A DNA stretch of 64,000 nt from Mycobacterium decipiens (GTDB lineage: Bacteria; Actinomycetota; Actinomycetes; Mycobacteriales; Mycobacteriaceae): NCBI RefSeq assembly GCF_963853665.1, contig NZ_OY970459.1, forward strand, positions 4,712,001 to 4,776,000, given 5' to 3'. Below, in pieces: positions 49,847-59,989 of the stretch (position 1 is its first letter; each line of letters starts with the position of its first letter). A program made the translations under genes and the position numbers. Below the pieces are notes generated by a model. The model saw only the letters and a list, made by a program, of their open reading frames with translations, did no database searches and was not told the origin of the DNA.

Positions 49847-50571
49847 CAGTTACCCCCATCCGGGTACTTCAAGTCGTAGCCGGTCATTCGGCCATTCTCG
49901 TCCTCGTGCACGATGACCCGAAGACGGTAGGGCATCGACGGCTTGTTGACGCCGTCGATGTCGGCGACCGTCACCCGCACCGACACCAGCACCGATGCGT
50001 TGTCGCTGACTTCGTCGACGCCTTCCAAGGCAGCACCGTTGATGACGGCCTCCGATGTCGCGTTGGTGGCCCGAAACAGGCCCTTGAGATTGTCCACGTT
50101 GTTGTTGGCGCTGAGCATGCCGCGAAGCGGCCCACTGGTGCCGCTGACGAAGCGGTCCACGCTCTCATCGATGGTGTCCGGTGTGTAGCTGAACATGTTG
50201 ACCACGGTTTGAGTGGCGGTGTCGACAAAGCGCTGATCGCGGGCCTGCGCCGCTTCCGCATGCCGATGCTGGAGGACCAGCACGGTCAGGCAGCCGGCCA
50301 GCGCGGCAACCAGCAACAACCCGGCGGCCACCGAGATCCATCCGACCAAGGCCCGGTGAGCGGGCCGCCGCGGCGGCGGTCGGACGGATTTGAGGGGCTT
50401 GACCGGCCGCTTCGGGGCCGCTTTGGCGACCTCCACCTCGACCGCGCCGTTATCTGTCCCGAGGTTGGTGGACGCGCTTCTCGCGGGACCCGCCGCGCGG
50501 GATGCCCGCCGACGAACGCGTTGCGTTGGCGATTGCTGCCTCGTTGCTGGGGAAGCCGCTGCATCGGCCAC
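49846..50571 (-). CDS. Mce-associated membrane protein, Rv3493c-like
   Basis: 241 residues from GTG 50571, which overlaps the mce4F stop by one base (TAGTG). A basic, proline-rich cytosolic lead of about 75 residues (RRASRAAGPARS; RPPPRRPAHR) is followed by one membrane helix (LVGWISVAAGLLLVAALAGCLTVLVL) and a Mam domain (ATQTVVNMFSYTPDTIDESVDRFVSGTSGPL). It is paired with the Rv3492c-like gene, and both probably brace the Mce4 transporter. Confidence 0.87.
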   Translation of the reverse strand: MADAAASPATRQQSPTQRVRRRASRAAGPARSASTNLGTDNGAVEVEVAKAAPKRPVKPLKSVRPPPRRPAHRALVGWISVAAGLLLVAALAGCLTVLVLQHRHAEAAQARDQRFVDTATQTVVNMFSYTPDTIDESVDRFVSGTSGPLRGMLSANNNVDNLKGLFRATNATSEAVINGAALEGVDEVSDNASVLVSVRVTVADIDGVNKPSMPYRLRVIVHEDENGRMTGYDLKYPDGGN

Positions 50572-52265
50572 TACATCGGCCTCGGATCACGCATCAGGTC
50601 CACCCAATTCTCGGCGCTAGATATACCGCTGACTCCGGGCGCGAAAATACCAGTGCCGCCCAGCGGGTCCTGGAAGACTCCCGTGGTTTGGTCGTAAACG
50701 CTGTAGGCCGCGCCGCTTGCCTGCGGTTCTGGACCAGGCGCCGGGCCGGGCGCCGGGCCGGTGCCCAACGGCGGAGGCGGGGGCGGCAGCGTCTTCGGAT
50801 ACGGAAGCAGTGGCGGCTGCGGCGGATAGTCCGGCGGCATCCACGACGTGAACGGTGGCGGCGGCCCGTTGTCGTTGGGCGGCGGCGCGGGCTGCGCCGG
50901 CTGGTGCGGCGCCGGGCCCGGGCCGGGTACCACACCGGGCGGGGGCGGGCCCACAATGGGAACACCCGGGTCCGGTTCGGCGTCCGGTGGAATGAACGGG
51001 AACTTGTTGGGCGGCAATACGTTCAGCCCGTCCGTTATCGGTGTGCCGTACGGGATAGGCGGACCGCGCCACGGGTTGGTACCGGTCGGAATGTAGCCCT
51101 TCGGGTCGCGGCAAAGCTGCACCGTGGGGGCGCGCTTGCCGGGGTACTCCTGGCACGGGTAGTTGCGGGCGCCGCGCACGGCGCTGGGATCGTTCTGCGC
51201 CGTCTTGCAGTACATATCCGTTGGGAGTTCGCGCACCGACTCGTCGGCGGGCGACCTGATCAATGGCGGAGGCAGGAAGCCGGTCATGCACGGCGGCGGG
51301 TCGTTCAGGTCGATCTTGAAGTCCAGCTTGGCGCCCTCGTCTTGGGGTACGCCGCCGGCGGCCGTCGTGATCGCGGCGAACAGCGCCGGAAAGACCACCA
51401 GCAGCTGTTCGATCGACTTGTGATAGATCACGCCCACCCGGCCCAAGTTAGCCAGGCTAGCCGCCAGTGCCGGGAAGGAAGGGCGGATCCCGGAGAACGC
51501 GGTGTTGGCTTCGTCGATCGCATCGGGGGCGGTGGCCAACGTGTCGCGCAGCCGCGGATCGGCCGCACGCAGCTCCGAGGTGAACCTGGCCAGCCCGTCC
51601 GCGAGGGACTTGATGTCACCGCCCGCGCGGATCTGGGCTTGCAGGAACGGGCCGGCCTGGTCGATCAACTGCGAGACCTGCGGATAGTTGTCGTTGGCCG
51701 CGTCCACCAGCAGCCGGGCCGATTCGATCAGCCGGGCCAGCTCGGGACCGGACCCGTTGGTGGCGGCGAACGTCTCGCGCAGCACCTCTTGGAGCCGGGT
51801 GTCACCGAGGCTGTCGACCAGCTTCTCGGCCTGACGCAGCAACGCAGCGACATCTTGGCCGATGCGGGTGTTCTTGCGCTCGATCCGGGACCCGTTGCGT
51901 AATTTGGTCGAGGCCGGCGGGTCGGGCGGCACCAGATCGACGTACTGCTCACCGACGGCCGACACACTCTTCACGGTGGCGATGACGTTCGACGGGATGG
52001 ACGTGCCGCTGTTCAGCCGCATTTCGGCAGTGACTCCAGCTGGGTTCAGCCCCACCGAATCGACCCGTCCGACCGCGACACCCCGATAGGTGACGTTGGC
52101 GTTCTTGTACAGACCGCCGCCGGCGACGAAGTCGGCAGTCACGATGAAGGTGCCGACGCCAAATGTGGCAGGCAAACGTAGATAGAAGATCCCCATCACG
52201 GTCAGCGTGATGACGGTGACCACCGCAAATATTGCCAGCTGGATCCTGGTCAGTCTGTCGATCAT
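50571..52265 (-). CDS. mce4F: Mce4F, sterol-import complex subunit
   Basis: 564 residues, the H37Rv length. An N-terminal membrane helix (IQLAIFAVVTVITLTVMGIFYL) is followed by the MlaD/Mce domain (GGLYKNANVTYRGVAVGRVDSVGL), a long helical region rich in heptads, and a proline-rich C-terminal 150 residues (PPPPGVVPGPGPAP; GTGPAPGPAPGPEPQ). Mce4 subunits A-F assemble into a hexameric tube that carries cholesterol across the envelope to the YrbE permeases. It lies 11 bp after the mce4E stop. Confidence 0.95.
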   Translation of the reverse strand: MIDRLTRIQLAIFAVVTVITLTVMGIFYLRLPATFGVGTFIVTADFVAGGGLYKNANVTYRGVAVGRVDSVGLNPAGVTAEMRLNSGTSIPSNVIATVKSVSAVGEQYVDLVPPDPPASTKLRNGSRIERKNTRIGQDVAALLRQAEKLVDSLGDTRLQEVLRETFAATNGSGPELARLIESARLLVDAANDNYPQVSQLIDQAGPFLQAQIRAGGDIKSLADGLARFTSELRAADPRLRDTLATAPDAIDEANTAFSGIRPSFPALAASLANLGRVGVIYHKSIEQLLVVFPALFAAITTAAGGVPQDEGAKLDFKIDLNDPPPCMTGFLPPPLIRSPADESVRELPTDMYCKTAQNDPSAVRGARNYPCQEYPGKRAPTVQLCRDPKGYIPTGTNPWRGPPIPYGTPITDGLNVLPPNKFPFIPPDAEPDPGVPIVGPPPPGVVPGPGPAPHQPAQPAPPPNDNGPPPPFTSWMPPDYPPQPPLLPYPKTLPPPPPPLGTGPAPGPAPGPEPQASGAAYSVYDQTTGVFQDPLGGTGIFAPGVSGISSAENWVDLMRDPRPM

Positions 52266-52276
52266 CTGCGCCGCCC

Positions 52277-53425
52277 CTACTGTCCGGACCCGGCCGGAAT
52301 GGTGAATGGATCGGCCGCTTGTCCGGACAGGTTGGCCAGTTCGCCGACCAGGAAGTCGGGCGGGTTGACGATCTCGGCCATGTGCGCCATGTTCGGGTCG
52401 AAATAGGAGGTGGTGAAGAACGTCTCACCGATCCGGCGCAGGGTGAGATCGAACGTGGTGAACACGTTGAGGTAGTCGCCGCGCACCGCTTGCTTGATGC
52501 CGAAATTGGGGAACGGGAACGTCAGCAATATCTGCTGCGCCGTGACGAAATCACTGCGGTTGTCGCTGAGCGCCTTTACGACCGGGTACAGGGATCTGAG
52601 GTCCTCGGCGAAGTCCACCTTGGTCTTGGCGAGCACGTGCGACGTGACCGTCGCCAACCTCTTGAGTGCGGCAAAGGCGTCGACGATGTGCTCGCGATTC
52701 TTGTTGAGCACCCGAACCGCCTCCGGCAGGGTGTCCAACGCCCGGCCCAAGTTGTCCTTATCGCGCGCCAGGATCGCCGAGAATCGGTTCAATCCCTCTA
52801 CCGCGTCGATGATGTCGTTGACTTGCCGGTTGAGTCCCGCGGTCAACTCCGCCAGCCGTGGCACCAGATCGACGAACTGACCCTGGCGGCCCGCCACGGC
52901 TTGGTAGGCCTCGTCGGTGATCTCTTCCAGCGCACCGAAATTGCCCTTGTTGACCACCACACCGAGGGCCGAGAACACCTCCTCGGTGGTGGGGAAACGG
53001 CCCGTGCGGGACTCCGGGATTCTCGACCCGTCGACCAGCCTGCCGATGGCCGGCTTGTCCACCGGGCGCGCCAGCTCGACATGCATCGAGCCCAGCAACG
53101 ACGTCTGGGAGACCTTTGCGATCGCGTTGGCCGGCAGCACCACGTTCTGGTCCAGCGACAGTTGCACTGCGGCATAAAAGGATCCGTCCGACCGCTGCTC
53201 GGCGGTAATACCGGAGACGCTGCCGACGGTGACGTCATCGACCATGACCGGTGAGTTCTGCGGCAGCGTCGCCACGTCCGGCATTTCCACGATGATCTCG
53301 TAGGCACCCGGACCGTGACCGGCGGTGCCGGGCAGCGGCAGTGAATTCAGCCCGCCGAACTGACACCCGGCCAGCAGCGCGCTGCCTGCCGCCAAGACGC
53401 TGCCGCGCAACCAGATTCGCTTCAT
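52277..53425 (-). CDS. lprN: Mce4E lipoprotein (LprN)
   Basis: 382 residues from ATG 53425, with an ATGA overlap with mce4D. The signal peptide ends in the lipobox LLAGC-QFGG (Cys about 21), as in all MceE proteins, so it is lipid-anchored. The Mce domain has NSPVMVDDVTVGSVSGI, followed by helical repeats (VNDIIDAVEGLNRF; LGRALDTLPEAVRVLNKNREHIVDAF) that form the tube. Essential part of the cholesterol importer. Confidence 0.95.
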   Translation of the reverse strand: MKRIWLRGSVLAAGSALLAGCQFGGLNSLPLPGTAGHGPGAYEIIVEMPDVATLPQNSPVMVDDVTVGSVSGITAEQRSDGSFYAAVQLSLDQNVVLPANAIAKVSQTSLLGSMHVELARPVDKPAIGRLVDGSRIPESRTGRFPTTEEVFSALGVVVNKGNFGALEEITDEAYQAVAGRQGQFVDLVPRLAELTAGLNRQVNDIIDAVEGLNRFSAILARDKDNLGRALDTLPEAVRVLNKNREHIVDAFAALKRLATVTSHVLAKTKVDFAEDLRSLYPVVKALSDNRSDFVTAQQILLTFPFPNFGIKQAVRGDYLNVFTTFDLTLRRIGETFFTTSYFDPNMAHMAEIVNPPDFLVGELANLSGQAADPFTIPAGSGQ

Positions 53426-54852
53426 CCGCCGGCCCCCTGCTCGGCCGGCAATGGCCCCCCAGGCGCCGCGCTCGGCGGGGGTCCGGGCGCGGGATCACGG
53501 GTCTGCCCGGCTGGCGCGGCCGCGTCCGGCGCCGGGCCAGCAGCGGGACCCGGACCGGGCGCCGGCCCCGGGACGGGGGGAACCAGCAGGCTCTGCAGAT
53601 CGGTCGGCTGTGGGGCCGGCGCGTGTCCGTTGGCGGGTATCCACGTCAGCTCCGGAACCGGGGTCTCCGCCTTGGCCTGGGTGGCCGGGGTGTCGTAGAT
53701 GATCTGCCCCTTGTACGCCGTGATCGTATTGAGCGGGTGGAACATGAGCGGGGGGAAGTTCACGGTGAGCCGCCGCAGCACCGGCCCAAGCCGCTCACGG
53801 CAGAGCTCGGCCCGCCTGAAGTAGTCGGGTGCGGATGTGCCGGCGGCGGTGTCGAAGGAACCGCCGCAGATGAATTGCACGGGGTTGGCGAAGTTGGGTA
53901 TCGACAGCAGACCGTTCAACGTGCCCTGCGCTGGGTCATAGATGTTGTAGAAGTTGGTGATAGCTGGGCCCGCCACGTGCAGCACCTGCTCGAGGTTCTC
54001 GCTCTGGTCACTCAACGTCTTGGCAAGATCGTTGAGCTGATTGACCGTTTCGATCAGCGTCGAGTTGTTTTCGTGCAGGAACCCTCTGATGTCCGACAAC
54101 GCCTGGTTGAGAGTGCCCAGGGTGTGGTCCAGATTCCGCGAGCTGTCGGCAAGCACCTGCGACACCGACGCCACGTGTCCGGCGAACTGCACGATCTGTT
54201 CGTTGCTCTCCGATAGCGCGTCAACCAGTATCTGCAGGCTCTTGACTGTGCCGAAGATGTCGTTGCGCGAATCCCCCAGGCGCCCAGCAACTTGCGATAG
54301 CTCCCGCAACGCGTTGTGGAACGAGTCGCCGTTGCCGTTGAGGGTATCCGCGGCCTGGTTGATCGCCAACCCCAGCGGCCCTTGCAGCTCTCCCGCCGTC
54401 GGGCTGAGCTCAACAGCCAGTTGGGTCAGCGCTTCCTTGACTTCGTCCCACTCCACCGGGACCCCGGTGCGCGACAGATTGATGCTTGCGCCATCGGGCA
54501 ACACCGCTCCGCTGGCATATACCGGGGTCAGTTGAATGAACCGAGCCGCCACCAGGTTTGGCGAGATGATAATGGCCTGGACGTCCGCTGGCACCTTGAC
54601 GTCCTTGGCCACCGACATGGTGATCTTGACGTCGGATGGGCGCGGTTCAATCGCGTCGATCTTGCCCACCGGAACACCGAGGACCCGGACCTCGTCCCCG
54701 GGATAGATCCCGACAGCGGAGGTGAAGTAGCCCACAATGGTTCGGTCGTTGCCCGCGGACGAGAGCACGTACACGCCGCCGACCAGCGCCGCGACCAGCG
54801 CGATCACGGTGGCGTAGCGCAGCCCCCGGCTACCGAGAATCCGTTTCATCAT
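53422..54852 (-). CDS. mce4D: Mce4D, sterol-import complex subunit
   Basis: 476 residues from ATG 54852, which overlaps the mce4C stop (ATGA); the upstream frame to 54876 is only overlap. It has a membrane helix (YATVIALVAALVGGVYVL), an Mce domain (YPGDEVRVLGVPVGKIDAIEP), helical repeats, and a Pro/Ala-rich end (PVPGPAPGPGPAAGPAPD). H37Rv Mce4D is somewhat shorter (451 as I recall); the difference lies in the Pro-rich tail or the start. Confidence 0.93.
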   Translation of the reverse strand: MMKRILGSRGLRYATVIALVAALVGGVYVLSSAGNDRTIVGYFTSAVGIYPGDEVRVLGVPVGKIDAIEPRPSDVKITMSVAKDVKVPADVQAIIISPNLVAARFIQLTPVYASGAVLPDGASINLSRTGVPVEWDEVKEALTQLAVELSPTAGELQGPLGLAINQAADTLNGNGDSFHNALRELSQVAGRLGDSRNDIFGTVKSLQILVDALSESNEQIVQFAGHVASVSQVLADSSRNLDHTLGTLNQALSDIRGFLHENNSTLIETVNQLNDLAKTLSDQSENLEQVLHVAGPAITNFYNIYDPAQGTLNGLLSIPNFANPVQFICGGSFDTAAGTSAPDYFRRAELCRERLGPVLRRLTVNFPPLMFHPLNTITAYKGQIIYDTPATQAKAETPVPELTWIPANGHAPAPQPTDLQSLLVPPVPGPAPGPGPAAGPAPDAAAPAGQTRDPAPGPPPSAAPGGPLPAEQGAGG

Positions 54853-55913
54853 GGCGACTTCGGCCTGATGATCCACCGCTCCTGGATGAAGCCCCGCAAG
54901 TAGTCCGCGAGGCTGTCCGGGAGCTTGCCCGGCTGGAAGACGAGGTCGAACATGGTGGCCACCAGCGGCGCCGGCAGCACGCTGTAGACGTTGACGTTGA
55001 ATCCGGGTCCCGAGCCAACCACCTCGCCCAACGAGGTGGCGTACGGGGGCAGCCGTTTGAGCGCTTCGGTGATGTAGTCGCGGCGTTCGTTGAGATTGGC
55101 CAACACCAGGTTGAGCTTGCTCAGAGCCGGCCCGAACTCCTTGCGGTTGTCGGCGACAAAGCCGGAAATCTGGGCTGCGAGATCGTCTATCCCGGAGATC
55201 AGCGCACTGAGCGCCCCACGTCGCTCGTCGAGCACGGCAAACAACCGGTTACCGTCGTTGACCAGCTTGTTGACCTGCTGGGCTCGTTCCGACAACACCG
55301 ACGTGACCGACTTTGCCCGCGAGAGCAGACCTTGGAGGGCTTCGTCACGGCGGTTCAGCGTGCGGGACAGCGACGTCACCCCGTCCAAAGCGCCACGCAG
55401 CTGCGGGGTGGCGTCGTGCAACGATTCGGTAAGTACCGTCAGCGCCTGCTCTAGCCGGGGCTTATCGATGTCGTTCGCGCTTTGCCCCAGATCCTGCAGG
55501 GCGCCGGCGAGCGTGTAGGGCGTGGTGGTGCGGCTCAACGGGATGGTGGTCGCCTTGCCGGTGCCGGCCGGAGTGACCGCGACGGAACGCTCGCCGAGGA
55601 TGGTGTCGGTCCGGATCGCGGCAAGTGACTGGTCGCCGACGGCGACCTTACGGTCCACGTTGAAGGTGATCTTGGCGCTGTCCCCGGCCAGACCCACACC
55701 CGTCACGTTGCCCACCTTGATACCCGACACGTACACGGAGTTACCGGGCGTGATACCAGCGGCGTCGGCGAAATAAGCGGTGTACGTCTTGCCCTGCGGG
55801 AAGAACGGAATGCTGCTGTAGCCGAACGCGATCAACACGACGCAGACCACCAGCACGACGCCGAAGACGCCGGTGCGAAGCGGGTCGCGCTCACGCTTGG
55901 GATTAGTGGTCAA
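54849..55913 (-). CDS. mce4C: Mce4C, sterol-import complex subunit
   Basis: 354 residues from ATG 55913, overlapping the mce4B end by 11 bp. Membrane helix (TGVFGVVLVVCVVLIAFGYSSI), Mce domain (ITPGNSVYVSGIKVGNVTGVGL), helical region (RRDEALQGLLSRAKSVTSVLSERAQQ in part) and a short C-terminus. Same role in the Mce4 tube; no proline-rich tail. Confidence 0.94.
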   Translation of the reverse strand: MTTNPKRERDPLRTGVFGVVLVVCVVLIAFGYSSIPFFPQGKTYTAYFADAAGITPGNSVYVSGIKVGNVTGVGLAGDSAKITFNVDRKVAVGDQSLAAIRTDTILGERSVAVTPAGTGKATTIPLSRTTTPYTLAGALQDLGQSANDIDKPRLEQALTVLTESLHDATPQLRGALDGVTSLSRTLNRRDEALQGLLSRAKSVTSVLSERAQQVNKLVNDGNRLFAVLDERRGALSALISGIDDLAAQISGFVADNRKEFGPALSKLNLVLANLNERRDYITEALKRLPPYATSLGEVVGSGPGFNVNVYSVLPAPLVATMFDLVFQPGKLPDSLADYLRGFIQERWIIRPKSP

Positions 55914-56955
55914 AAGCGCACCTCCCCTTGCTGGGATCCGGCTGGCCGCCGATCGGCAGCAGGATGTCGCTGCCGGCCGGTCCGTTAATCTTGATCGTCA
56001 CCGTGCAGAAGTAAATGTTGAAGAACGCTCCGTAGCTGCCCAGCGCGGCCAGCCGCACATAGTCCTCGCCCAATTGCTCGACGTCGTTGTTGATCTCGGC
56101 CTTACGGTCATCCAGTTCGGTGGCCAGCGGCCGGACGTTTTGCAAGATGCCCTGCAGCGGGCGGCGGGAGTTCCGCAGCAGTTGCGTCAGGTCGGTCGTC
56201 GTCGACGCCAGCGGCGGAATCGCACCCGCGATCGCGTCCCGGTTGTCCGCCAGCCCGGTGATCAGCTGCTGCAGCTGGTCCACGCTGGCCGAAAATTGGG
56301 CGCTCTTCTGGTCGACGGTGCCAAGCACCGTGTTGAGGTTGTTGATCACGTCGCCGATCAACTGGTCGCGCCTGGCCAGCGCCGACGAGAAGGCACTGGT
56401 GTCGGCGAGCACGCCCGACAGCGCTCCGCCCTGGCCCTGCAGCAATTCGATTACGGCGCTGGTGATCGTGTTGACCTTGTCTGCGTCCAGGCCCCTGGTC
56501 ACCGGCCGCAGGCCACCCAGCAGCGCATCGAGATCCAACGCCGGCTGGGTGTGGCGGGCGTCGATCGTCCCGCCCGGCGGCAGCTTCCGCAACTCCCCGG
56601 GACCCGACGTGATCTCCAGGTACCGGTCCCCGACCAGGTTTTCGTACCGAACCACCGCCCGTGTGGACGAGTACAGGGTGTAGCGCTTGTCGACGCCGAA
56701 GGTCACGTCCACGCTGTTGTCGCGGTTGAGCTTGACGCCCTTCACCGAGCCGACCGGCACCCCCGCGATGCGGACCTTCTGGCCGGCCTTCAACCGCGAC
56801 GCGTCCAGAAATGTCGCGTGGTAGGAGCTTGCCGGACCGAACCGGAAGTCACCGAACACCACCACCAAAGCCGCGGCCACGACCAACATGACCACCGCGA
56901 AGATGCTGACCTTGATCATCATCGACCGGTGCGACGGCACACCCGCGCCCGCCAT
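55903..56955 (-). CDS. mce4B: Mce4B, sterol-import complex subunit
   Basis: 350 residues, the H37Rv length. Membrane helix (MIKVSIFAVVMLVVAAALVVVFG), Mce domain (KAGQKVRIAGVPVGSVKGVKL), helical repeats (SSALARRDQLIGDVINNLNTVLG) and an end CAFDH. Its start overlaps the mce4A stop by one base. Confidence 0.95.
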   Translation of the reverse strand: MAGAGVPSHRSMMIKVSIFAVVMLVVAAALVVVFGDFRFGPASSYHATFLDASRLKAGQKVRIAGVPVGSVKGVKLNRDNSVDVTFGVDKRYTLYSSTRAVVRYENLVGDRYLEITSGPGELRKLPPGGTIDARHTQPALDLDALLGGLRPVTRGLDADKVNTITSAVIELLQGQGGALSGVLADTSAFSSALARRDQLIGDVINNLNTVLGTVDQKSAQFSASVDQLQQLITGLADNRDAIAGAIPPLASTTTDLTQLLRNSRRPLQGILQNVRPLATELDDRKAEINNDVEQLGEDYVRLAALGSYGAFFNIYFCTVTIKINGPAGSDILLPIGGQPDPSKGRCAFDH

Positions 56956-58157
56956 CAGAAGTCGTCCCGTTCCGCGAAAGCGCCGTGGAACAAGAACTGC
57001 AACGTCGAGGGCGCGTCGACCTGCACTTCAGTGAACGGCTCGTAGGGGATGTAGGCGTTGTCCGTGACCAAGAAGGGCGCCCGGTAGAACGAGCCGCCGG
57101 TCTGCTTGGTCGGAATGTCGGGCAACCCGCGGCAGTTCGGACCACCAGAGGCATTGACGATCGGCAGGCTCTCCGGATAGGTGTAGGAGGGCGCGCCCAA
57201 GACGAAGCTCGACGAGGTGAACAGACCCGCTTTGCGGCCACCGATCAGCGGGCCGAATTCCTTGACGCCTCGCGTGATTCCCTTGAATAGGCAACCGAAT
57301 TCCGGCGAGTAGTCGCCGGCAACCTTGAGCGGGGCCCGCAGCCTGTTGATGGCGTCGATGAAATTCTGCTCGGCCGGCTCCAACGTCTCGTAGGCAGTGT
57401 TGGACAAGCCGATCGTGGCCAACAGCGTGTCGTTCAGGTTGTTCTGTTGGTCCACGACGGTCTTGTTGATCGTTGGCAGGTTGTCGAAAACGGTGTTGAG
57501 GTTGGGGGCCGCGTCGGCGTAGATGCCGGTGACGATCCCTGCCTTACGGAAATCCTCCTGCAAGGCGGGCAGCTTCGGGTTCGCCTGGCGGGTCAGGGTA
57601 TTCAGCCCCGACAGCAGGGCACCCAAGTCGTCGCCGTGCCCGCGCAGGCCCTCGGACAGCGCGCTCAGGGTCCCGTTCAATTCGACCGGGTCGACCTTGT
57701 GCAGCAGGTCGATTAGCGACTGGAACAGGGTGTTGACTTCCAGTTGTACCGCAGAGGCTTGCACATGCGCATTCGGCGCCAATGATTTCGCGGCCGGCGT
57801 CTCGGGCGGAATGAATTCCACCGATTTGGCGCCGAAGATGGTGTTACCCGCGATGCGAACCGTCGCGTTGGCGGGGATGAAGCGCATGTCACCGCTGTAG
57901 ATCGCCAGCTTCAGCCGCGCCTGGTCGCCGCTGTAGCTGATGTCTTCGACCTTGCCGACCTGAATGCCGCGGTACTTGACTTTGGCGCCCCTCTCCATCA
58001 CCAGCCCGGCCCGCGGCGCGCCAAGGGTCACGGTGTCGGTCGAGGTGAACGCCGCGGTGTAGGAAAGGTAAGTCAGGACCGCGAAACCCACAATCAAGCC
58101 CGCCAGCACCGCCGCCGCCAGTCTGACGGAAGTGCGTCGCGATCCGGTCTTTGCCAT
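56955..58157 (-). CDS. mce4A: Mce4A, sterol-import complex subunit
   Basis: 400 residues, equal to H37Rv Mce4A, starting 6 bp after the yrbE4B stop. Membrane helix (AAAVLAGLIVGFAVLTYLSYTAAF), Mce domain (ERGAKVKYRGIQVGKVEDISY), and C-terminal part with FGCLFKGITRGVKEFG and the paired cysteines usual in MceA. Key sterol-binding subunit of the importer. Confidence 0.95.
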   Translation of the reverse strand: MAKTGSRRTSVRLAAAVLAGLIVGFAVLTYLSYTAAFTSTDTVTLGAPRAGLVMERGAKVKYRGIQVGKVEDISYSGDQARLKLAIYSGDMRFIPANATVRIAGNTIFGAKSVEFIPPETPAAKSLAPNAHVQASAVQLEVNTLFQSLIDLLHKVDPVELNGTLSALSEGLRGHGDDLGALLSGLNTLTRQANPKLPALQEDFRKAGIVTGIYADAAPNLNTVFDNLPTINKTVVDQQNNLNDTLLATIGLSNTAYETLEPAEQNFIDAINRLRAPLKVAGDYSPEFGCLFKGITRGVKEFGPLIGGRKAGLFTSSSFVLGAPSYTYPESLPIVNASGGPNCRGLPDIPTKQTGGSFYRAPFLVTDNAYIPYEPFTEVQVDAPSTLQFLFHGAFAERDDF

Positions 58158-58163
58158 AGTCGT

Positions 58164-59006
58164 TTACCCAGAGAGATTGAAGTTACCGGAAGCGCCGTAA
58201 ACCGCCAGCGAGATGAACAAAGTAATAACGACGACAACGATCAGCGAGGTCCGCACCGCCTGCCCGACCGCGATGCCGACACCGACCGACCCGCCGCTGG
58301 CGTTATAGCCGTAATAGGTATGCACCAGCATCACCGCGATAGCCATCACGATGGCCTGCAGGAACGACCACAACAGATCGGCTGGGATGAGGAAGGTGTT
58401 GAAGTAATGGTCGTACAGGCCCGCGGACTGGCCGTTGACGAACACCGTGGTGAAGCGGGCCGCGAAGAACGCGGCGAGCACCGACAGCGAATACAGCGGA
58501 ATGATCGCGACCAGGCCGGCGATCAGCCGGGTTGACACCAAATACGAAACCGAGTGCACCGCCATGCATTCGACCGCGTCGATCTCCTCGGAGACCCGCA
58601 TGGCGCCCAGTTGCGCGGTGGCGCCAGCGCCGATGGTGGCCGCCAGTGCGATACCCGCAATCACCGGGGCGACGACACGGACGTTCAGGAAGGCGGAGAG
58701 GAACCCGGTCAGCGCCTCGATGCCGATGTCGCCCAGCGACGAGTACCCCTGCACGGCGATAACCCCACCGGAAGCCAGGGTCAGGAAGGCCGCGACCCCG
58801 ACCGTGCCACCGATCATGACGAGTGCCCCTGCGCCCAGCGTCATCTCGGCAACCAGCCGGATCGTCTCCTTGCGGTAGCGGGTGATGGCGTTGGGGATGT
58901 AGCGCATGGTTTCGCCGTAGAACAACGCCTGCTCGCCAAGGTTGTCGGCCGGCCGCTGGAGCCGGGAAAAGAAGCGGCGAAATCGGATAGTGACGTCGTA
59001 GCTCAT
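58164..59006 (-). CDS. yrbE4B: YrbE4B, MlaE-type permease
   Basis: 280 residues as in H37Rv. An integral membrane protein of the MlaE family with about five helices and the conserved loop QLGAMRVSEEIDAVECMAVHSVSYLVSTR, which contacts the MceG ATPase. It forms the inner-membrane channel of Mce4 with YrbE4A. The ATPase gene is elsewhere, as in other mycobacteria. Confidence 0.95.
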   Translation of the reverse strand: MSYDVTIRFRRFFSRLQRPADNLGEQALFYGETMRYIPNAITRYRKETIRLVAEMTLGAGALVMIGGTVGVAAFLTLASGGVIAVQGYSSLGDIGIEALTGFLSAFLNVRVVAPVIAGIALAATIGAGATAQLGAMRVSEEIDAVECMAVHSVSYLVSTRLIAGLVAIIPLYSLSVLAAFFAARFTTVFVNGQSAGLYDHYFNTFLIPADLLWSFLQAIVMAIAVMLVHTYYGYNASGGSVGVGIAVGQAVRTSLIVVVVITLFISLAVYGASGNFNLSG

Positions 59007-59040
59007 CGCTTCATCACCATCGCTTTTTCACCATAGTTTG

Positions 59041-59805
59041 TTACCGCGCCGAGATTCGCACACCGATTGCGGTCATGACTACGTTGATGACGAAAAGACA
59101 GATGAACGCGTAGACGACGGTCTCGTTGACGGCATTGCCCACGCCCTTGGGCCCACCCTTGACCGTCAGACCGCGGTAACACCCGACCAGCCCGGCCATG
59201 ACTCCGAATAGCAATGCCTTGATCTCCGCCAGTATCAACTCGCGCAGTCCGGTGAGCACGGTCAGCCCGTTGATGAACGCACCCGGGTTGACACCTTGAA
59301 GGAAGACGGAGAACACGTAGCCGCCGGATAAGCCGATGGCGCACACCAATCCGTTTAGCAGGAGCGCAACCAACGTGGACGCCAGGACCCTGGGCACCAC
59401 CAGCCGCTGGATCGGGTCGATGCCCAGCACCCGCATCGCATCGATTTCCTCACGGATGGTGCGAGCGCCCAGGTCGGCGCAGATCGCCGTGGCACCGGCA
59501 CCGGCCACCACCAACACCGTCACAACCGGGCCCAACTGGGTGATGGTGCCGAACGCCGTTCCGGCGCCGGACAGGTCGGCGGCGCCGATTTCACGCAGCA
59601 GGATGTTGAGGGTGAACGCCACCAGGACCGTGAACGGTATGGACACCAGCAGCGTCGGGACTAACGAGACGCGGGCCACCATCCAGGTTTGGTCCAAAAA
59701 CTCGCGGAACTGGAACGGCCGACGGAAAGCGGCACGCGCGGTGTCTATTGACATTTCGAAAAACCCGCCGACTGCCCGGGCCGGAACCGCAAGTTGTTGA
59801 ATCAA
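59041..59805 (-). CDS. yrbE4A: YrbE4A, MlaE-type permease
   Basis: 254 residues from TTG 59805, as in H37Rv; the text agrees nearly residue for residue with what I remember. MlaE family: ADLGARTIREEIDAMRVLGIDPIQRLVVPR is the coupling loop. First gene of the mce4 operon. A near-consensus KstR site lies about 185 bp upstream. Confidence 0.95.
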   Translation of the reverse strand: MIQQLAVPARAVGGFFEMSIDTARAAFRRPFQFREFLDQTWMVARVSLVPTLLVSIPFTVLVAFTLNILLREIGAADLSGAGTAFGTITQLGPVVTVLVVAGAGATAICADLGARTIREEIDAMRVLGIDPIQRLVVPRVLASTLVALLLNGLVCAIGLSGGYVFSVFLQGVNPGAFINGLTVLTGLRELILAEIKALLFGVMAGLVGCYRGLTVKGGPKGVGNAVNETVVYAFICLFVINVVMTAIGVRISAR

Positions 59806-59989
59806 CTGGGTTCCCCCGATCTACTGCTTGCGGCGAAGCCTGTGAGTCTCCTGAACGCACCCAGGGCCGCAGGTTGCTCGGTGTGAGCCGGCCCATCGTA
59901 ACCCAGAACAAGTTTCCATTGTCAATGAAGAGCGTTGCCGATCGACCACGTCAATTTCGCTGGTTAGGCCCGTTGTTGCGGCGGTGATC

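Noticed and set aside
52232..53254. Plus-strand frame of 340 codons opposite mce4E
   Set aside because: Antisense shadow of a well-conserved Mce subunit.
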